Source: Stichopus chloronotus
Lineage: Eukaryota; Echinodermata; Holothuroidea; Aspidochirotida; Stichopodidae
Direction of reading: 5' to 3'
Length of the DNA: 64,000 nt
Assembly (NCBI GenBank): GCA_021234535.1
Contig: CM037842.1
Location: forward strand, 11,896,404 to 11,960,403
Below the pieces are notes generated by a model, which saw nothing but the letters and a program-made list of their open reading frames with translations, searched no databases and had not been told where the DNA came from. How positions within the stretch are numbered: position 1 is the first letter of the stretch; every line of letters starts with the position of its first letter. This document shows positions 59,610 to 64,000 of this stretch, piece by piece. A program made the position numbers and the translations under genes.

Positions 59610-62600
59610 ATGTATCGATATTCACAAGATGAATATTGTATGTTGCAGTAGTTTGTAATCCGTGGAAACGTTTCTTGTTTGGAGGAGAAAAGTGTGACCC
59701 CGTTTATGTTTTCTTGCTATGAACTGTATTGACACTTGTTATATGCTGCTATAGAGTTAAGTGCACAAGCTGTATGCAGACACAAGGTAATGTAATAATT
59801 GCATGTGGGGTTCACATTTTAATGAAGAAGTTTGTTTTTATAGTTGTCATGGATAAGAGTATCACCAAAAAAAAAACTTATAACGATCAATTTAGTCACA
59901 TTCTTCTCATGAAATTAAGTTTGATTGCTAGCTATTTTTTTTTTTTTCAATTTTACATCAGTCCAGGGAATTTTCTGCACTATTGTTCTTTTTACTGAAG
60001 AAAAGACTAAAAAATACTACGGGACGATACATCTGAATTTAACATTTTTATTTTGGGTTGATTTTATCCTATTTGGATAGCCAACAACTTAACTTGATGA
60101 AAACATCAAATTTTGAAGAAATTGTAAAGAAGGAAAAAAATCCTAAAAAAAAAAATTGTGTAATGCTTGCAGTAATTTTTAGAGTATTTTATTTTTGACA
60201 TCTGTGAAAAGAACTGGTTGTCTAGGTAAACGTTTCTGAAATTGATTTGAAAGATTCAAAACTTCTATATATTTCGTTAATGTTAATTACTTTTAATTCT
60301 TGCTGATTTAATGCAATTTGTAATCGTTACATCAAGATGATGCTCAAGAGAAAATAAAATATAATCAAGAAGCAAAAAAAAAAACAAAACAAAACAACAA
60401 CAACAACAACAACACACAAACACAATATAAAATGTAAATTTGAACATCAACCAAACGTTTGTAAACTTAGCAATTGCAATTATTATGAAAACACTTACAT
60501 TTTTGTCCTTTCCATTATCATTAAAAGACCATCTCTGTTACCTGTATGTAAAGTTCTAATTTTAAAGACTTGTTTGTAACGTCGCCGAAGTAACAAAACA
60601 CCAAATTGTATCATTCTCGTTTTAAAGACGATTGTTTATTATGGTGGCATTTATTCATCTAGAGATACTTCATAAATATTTCGCGGCATTTATACCAAAA
60701 CGTAATAACACTCTTGAAAAAAAAAAAAAAATCATTCAAGCAACAAAGAAGTATGTCGTATATCCTATGTGTTTTGGTAGATCAAGCAGAGAACTGCTTA
60801 ACTGTGCATGGAATCATATTAGCAGCCAAAGTTCTTGGTCATTGCTCTCAACGTAGTGCGAAGCAGGAATGCAATATGTGTAAAGAAACACTCGATGGTC
60901 GGTAAATGCTTCTTTCACGTAAAACTCACTCTTACTCTAGCTTTACAGATGTTCCATGTTCATGTTTTCAATGTTTACCGTCAGAGTTCAGGTAAAGATC
61001 CGTAACGTTTAACCAAACAAAATTCCATGTGCTAACCTTGGGTATAGGAATAAGACTGGTTCACATTTTGTCGGAATTTGCCATTCTAGTGAATATCCTA
61101 GATTGATAAAACTACCACATATGGAAAGGACGCAACAGGACATTTTAAATATTGATGACGTCACTAGGTCAAAGTCACGCGATTAAAGGTCGAATCGACA
61201 AAAATGCTCTAAAAGTGTTTCATGATCTCCTCCTAGACGATAAGTGGAATGAGTTTAAACTTGGTGGGTGGGTGGGTGGGTGCCTGGGTATGCATTGAGG
61301 AAGTGTGTTTCAGATGACGTTACTTTTTGTAACGCATAATACAGTGTTAGATGCTGGTAACACATGGTGTCACAGTGTTTTTTGTACACCTGGTTAATCA
61401 ATTAAATGACCGGGTTTATCATTTAGTCGAATATCTTGCCCCAAGTGTATAATTCGAAATCATAACCGTTACTGTAATTCAGAGCCCGTGATTCACTGGA
61501 CTACAACACTCTGAAAGAATTTTTAAAAGTTTCAGGTGGGAAAAATAAGGGGTGCTCCCCAATTGCAAATTATTATTTAATCTATTTGAAATCGCATCAG
61601 ACTTCCCGAAGGTATATTGCAATTTGTACTTGTCGTTGTACTCATTTCCTATGAAGACTAGAATGTGATGCTGAAGCTTTACCACCAAAATATTTTTAAC
61701 ATGAACATCGTGCATAGTATAGATAGACTTGGTTAATATTCGCTGGGGTAAGACTAGTTGTGTGTTTTAAAATAATCCTTATTCCTTAAAGGTGCAACTT
61801 TCATTCCAGGAGTAAATCCCAGCCCACAACTGTATTGACTTTATTGACGTAATTTGCATGTCAGCATATTCACCTGTTTTTCATAAATCATATACGGGAA
61901 GAACTTATGCCTGTGAAGTCCTGCAAAATGTTTTGTACTTTCAAAAACAAAAAAAAAGGAAATAGTAATTGTTTGAAATGCTCGCACGTTCTTAAATCAG
62001 GTGAAATTCCTTAAAATGAATTATACAGGAAAAGCTGTATAGTGAACAATCACGAAATGAAAATATCAACTAATGAACTTCTGAGTATGCTTCGTAATAC
62101 GTTTATTATGCCACATAGACACCCATGTGATCCATACTCTCTAAATCCTACATAGCGAGATCAGAGATGGTTGAGAATTGTCACTCTATTTTCTATTTAC
62201 TCTTCGCTCTCATTTTTTCTTTTTCTTTAAGAGAAAATATTTACTCCTAACTTGCTGGCCATTCCTAATCTCGTTCTGTGGCAGTAAGAGAGTAACAATT
62301 ATTTATTTCCTTGGATCTTTGACCATGATGTGAGAATAACAAATGTATTTTTTTTTTTTTTTACAAATATCTCTGTTCTTTCATGAAATTTGAAAACAAT
62401 TATGAGGGAAAAAAAATTAAAGGTCAATAACAGAATGCCAGTATCTCACACTTTCTGTAAAACTCTAAATTATGGTAAGCAAAATCTCGGGAAGCCGGAA
62501 CTGTGTCTAAAATGAAACGTATTACATCTATTCGACGGGTAGTTGAGGAAATATATTTTATACTTTGGAATAACTGGAGGATGCTTAAATGATCAACTTT

Positions 62601-64000
62601 TTTTCCACGAACAAAATGTGTAGTAGTAAATAAGGTAGTAATTCATCACGACATATAATGTCATAAAAGTTGCGTGCTTATAACTGAAATGTCTTTTCTC
62701 CTGACAACAGATTGAAATGTTAATGTTGATGTTATCTGGTTATTGGAAACGCTTTTACTTATGACAGACATGAGAAAGGATGAACTGGTCGGGAAGGATT
62801 TGAGTTTACTTCGTACAAAGTTGAATTACAAAGTTGAATTACAAAGTGTAGGAAAGCTGGTTATCGTTCATTGTTACGTGAACTAATGGTGGCGCGCCAG
62901 CTAGATAGTTCTGCCATTTCTCAGCCTTCTCCTTGTTCCCAAAATTATTGTGCTTGTTCCGTCGATGACGAAAATAAATTTCTCGTGAATAATGCACCCC
63001 TTTTATTGTCCACCTTACCTGAGCAATTGATACTATCTGAAACTGTCCTGATAAAAACCAAACATACAATTAAACATAAATCAGTCAGTCGGTTGAATAT
63101 TTGGCCTTCACACCCCCAAAAATGTGACCCTAGCAACGGTCCTTGTTACGCTTGATATAATTAAACTTCGAGAAATGGTTTGTAAATGACGCTATTGTGT
63201 TATAAAAACTTGTGTCATGGTACCTTGACCTAACGTATATTGTAAATATATATCGTATTTGTTATTGTTACATCACATTTATTGCGATATCACATACTCA
63301 ATTGATTTGAAAATCTAAGGAAGATTACTTGTAGTATTATTTACTGTTAAACAAACTTCACCAATGAACATTTAATTGTTATAAATTTACACTGAAAGCT
63401 TTTCGTAAAAAAAAAAAAAAAACAGAAGTATCACCAATTTTAGAATAGCACATCATCAAAGCGTTTTAAATAATAAAATTACAAACAAAATTATATGGAT
63501 TTCTCTGTCTTTGTTGCTATTTACAGTTTTCTGTTTTTGGTTTATCTCTGTTTCAGTAATTGATAATTGTTTAACTCTAGAGCAAGAAATTCAAGACATG
63601 CAAATTATTTTGATTGTACCTCAACAAGCATGTTAGCAATAAGTCGTCAATCCCTTCTAAAATACTACTGTTCTTTACAGGCTGTATTGCATCACCCTAA
63701 GCTATATTTTTACCTCCCGGAAACCAAAATTCTCAACTGGTTCTAAGTTACAGTACTCTTAGATTGACAGCAAATTCGAAAGATGCAGAGCAGCTCGTAT
63801 TGCACAGAGCACACAAGGATCCATTGTTTTCATTACACATGTGGAGGAATTTAAGACAGGCTGAGGGAGGGACTAGAGGTAGGTGGTTGAGAGAATTGAA
63901 ACTGTCTGGGGTGATGCATTACAGCCTTTAAGACCAACTGTACAAGATAGAACTTAATTCTTGTCCCCCCACTAACAAGCGTTACATGAATTTGTACCTG
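59610..64000. other. 3' region; no supported gene
   Basis: Probable 3' UTR of the receptor gene at its start, then AT-rich sequence with a (CAA)n run at about 60390-60412 and a (GGTG)n run at about 61264-61281. Short frames at 60714-60905 and 62839-63155 lack any recognised motif. Confidence 0.5.
60353..60358 (+). promoter_or_regulatory. Candidate polyadenylation signal
   Basis: AATAAA about 750 bases after the stop of the receptor gene. The AATAAA overlapping the stop is an alternative; neither can be proved without transcripts. Confidence 0.3.

Noticed and set aside
1..64000. CRISPR arrays, bacterial operons, rRNA
   Set aside because: No regular repeat-spacer structure or rRNA-like sequence; introns and repeats show this is animal nuclear DNA.

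Overview
The window looks like AT-rich, intron-rich, repeat-laden nuclear DNA of an invertebrate animal. The gene structure (GT-AG introns, one leucine-rich repeat per exon), Penelope-like and LINE retroelements, and an exon for a hevein-like cysteine domain of a kind I associate with echinoderms and lancelets suggest an echinoderm, possibly a sea cucumber. That assignment is inference from family resemblance; no marker gene fixes it.

Layout. From 1 to about 24.2 kb the DNA is mostly non-coding. It holds two decayed Penelope-like retroelements (about 4.49-5.84 kb and 14.5-15.4 kb, both minus strand), two long (TA)n tracts, a TA-flanked MITE-like element (12.4-12.6 kb), an inverted-repeat element (about 0.53-0.68 kb), palindrome-rich tracts and two plausible terminal exons on the plus strand. 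One of these (6152-6324) encodes a cysteine-rich hevein-like module. From 24.226 to 59.600 kb one large plus-strand gene fills the window. From 59.6 kb to the end I see no gene.

The main gene. I assembled 34 exons by eye from splice sites and reading phase. They join in one open frame of 4,320 bases (1,439 residues plus stop): signal peptide, cysteine-rich LRR N-cap, about 28 LRRs, an LRR C-cap-like cysteine segment, GCC2/GCC3 or TNFR-like cysteine repeats, then a polytopic membrane module with about nine hydrophobic segments. Nearly all LRR exons are 69 or 72 bases with phase 2 introns on both sides, so exons can be gained or lost without breaking the frame. The locus shows this happening: a 473-bp tandem array carrying alternating A and B type LRR exons, a second duplicated exon pair, two LRR exons whose 5' splice site has been destroyed, and several fossil exon pieces. 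The protein is best read as a cell-surface receptor or sensor; its ligand and signalling are unknown.

Mobile DNA in the introns. The intron after exon 21 holds a LINE-type element (minus strand, about 45.12-48.17 kb) bounded on both sides by ATT/ACT-rich microsatellite. Its reverse transcriptase is frameshifted and the catalytic motif reads YMDK. A more decayed relative lies in the intron after exon 12 (about 35.3-36.1 kb, plus strand). A three-copy interspersed repeat (about 19.9, 27.5 and 38.6 kb) and degenerate tandem repeats fill much of the rest. No rRNA, tRNA or CRISPR array was recognised.
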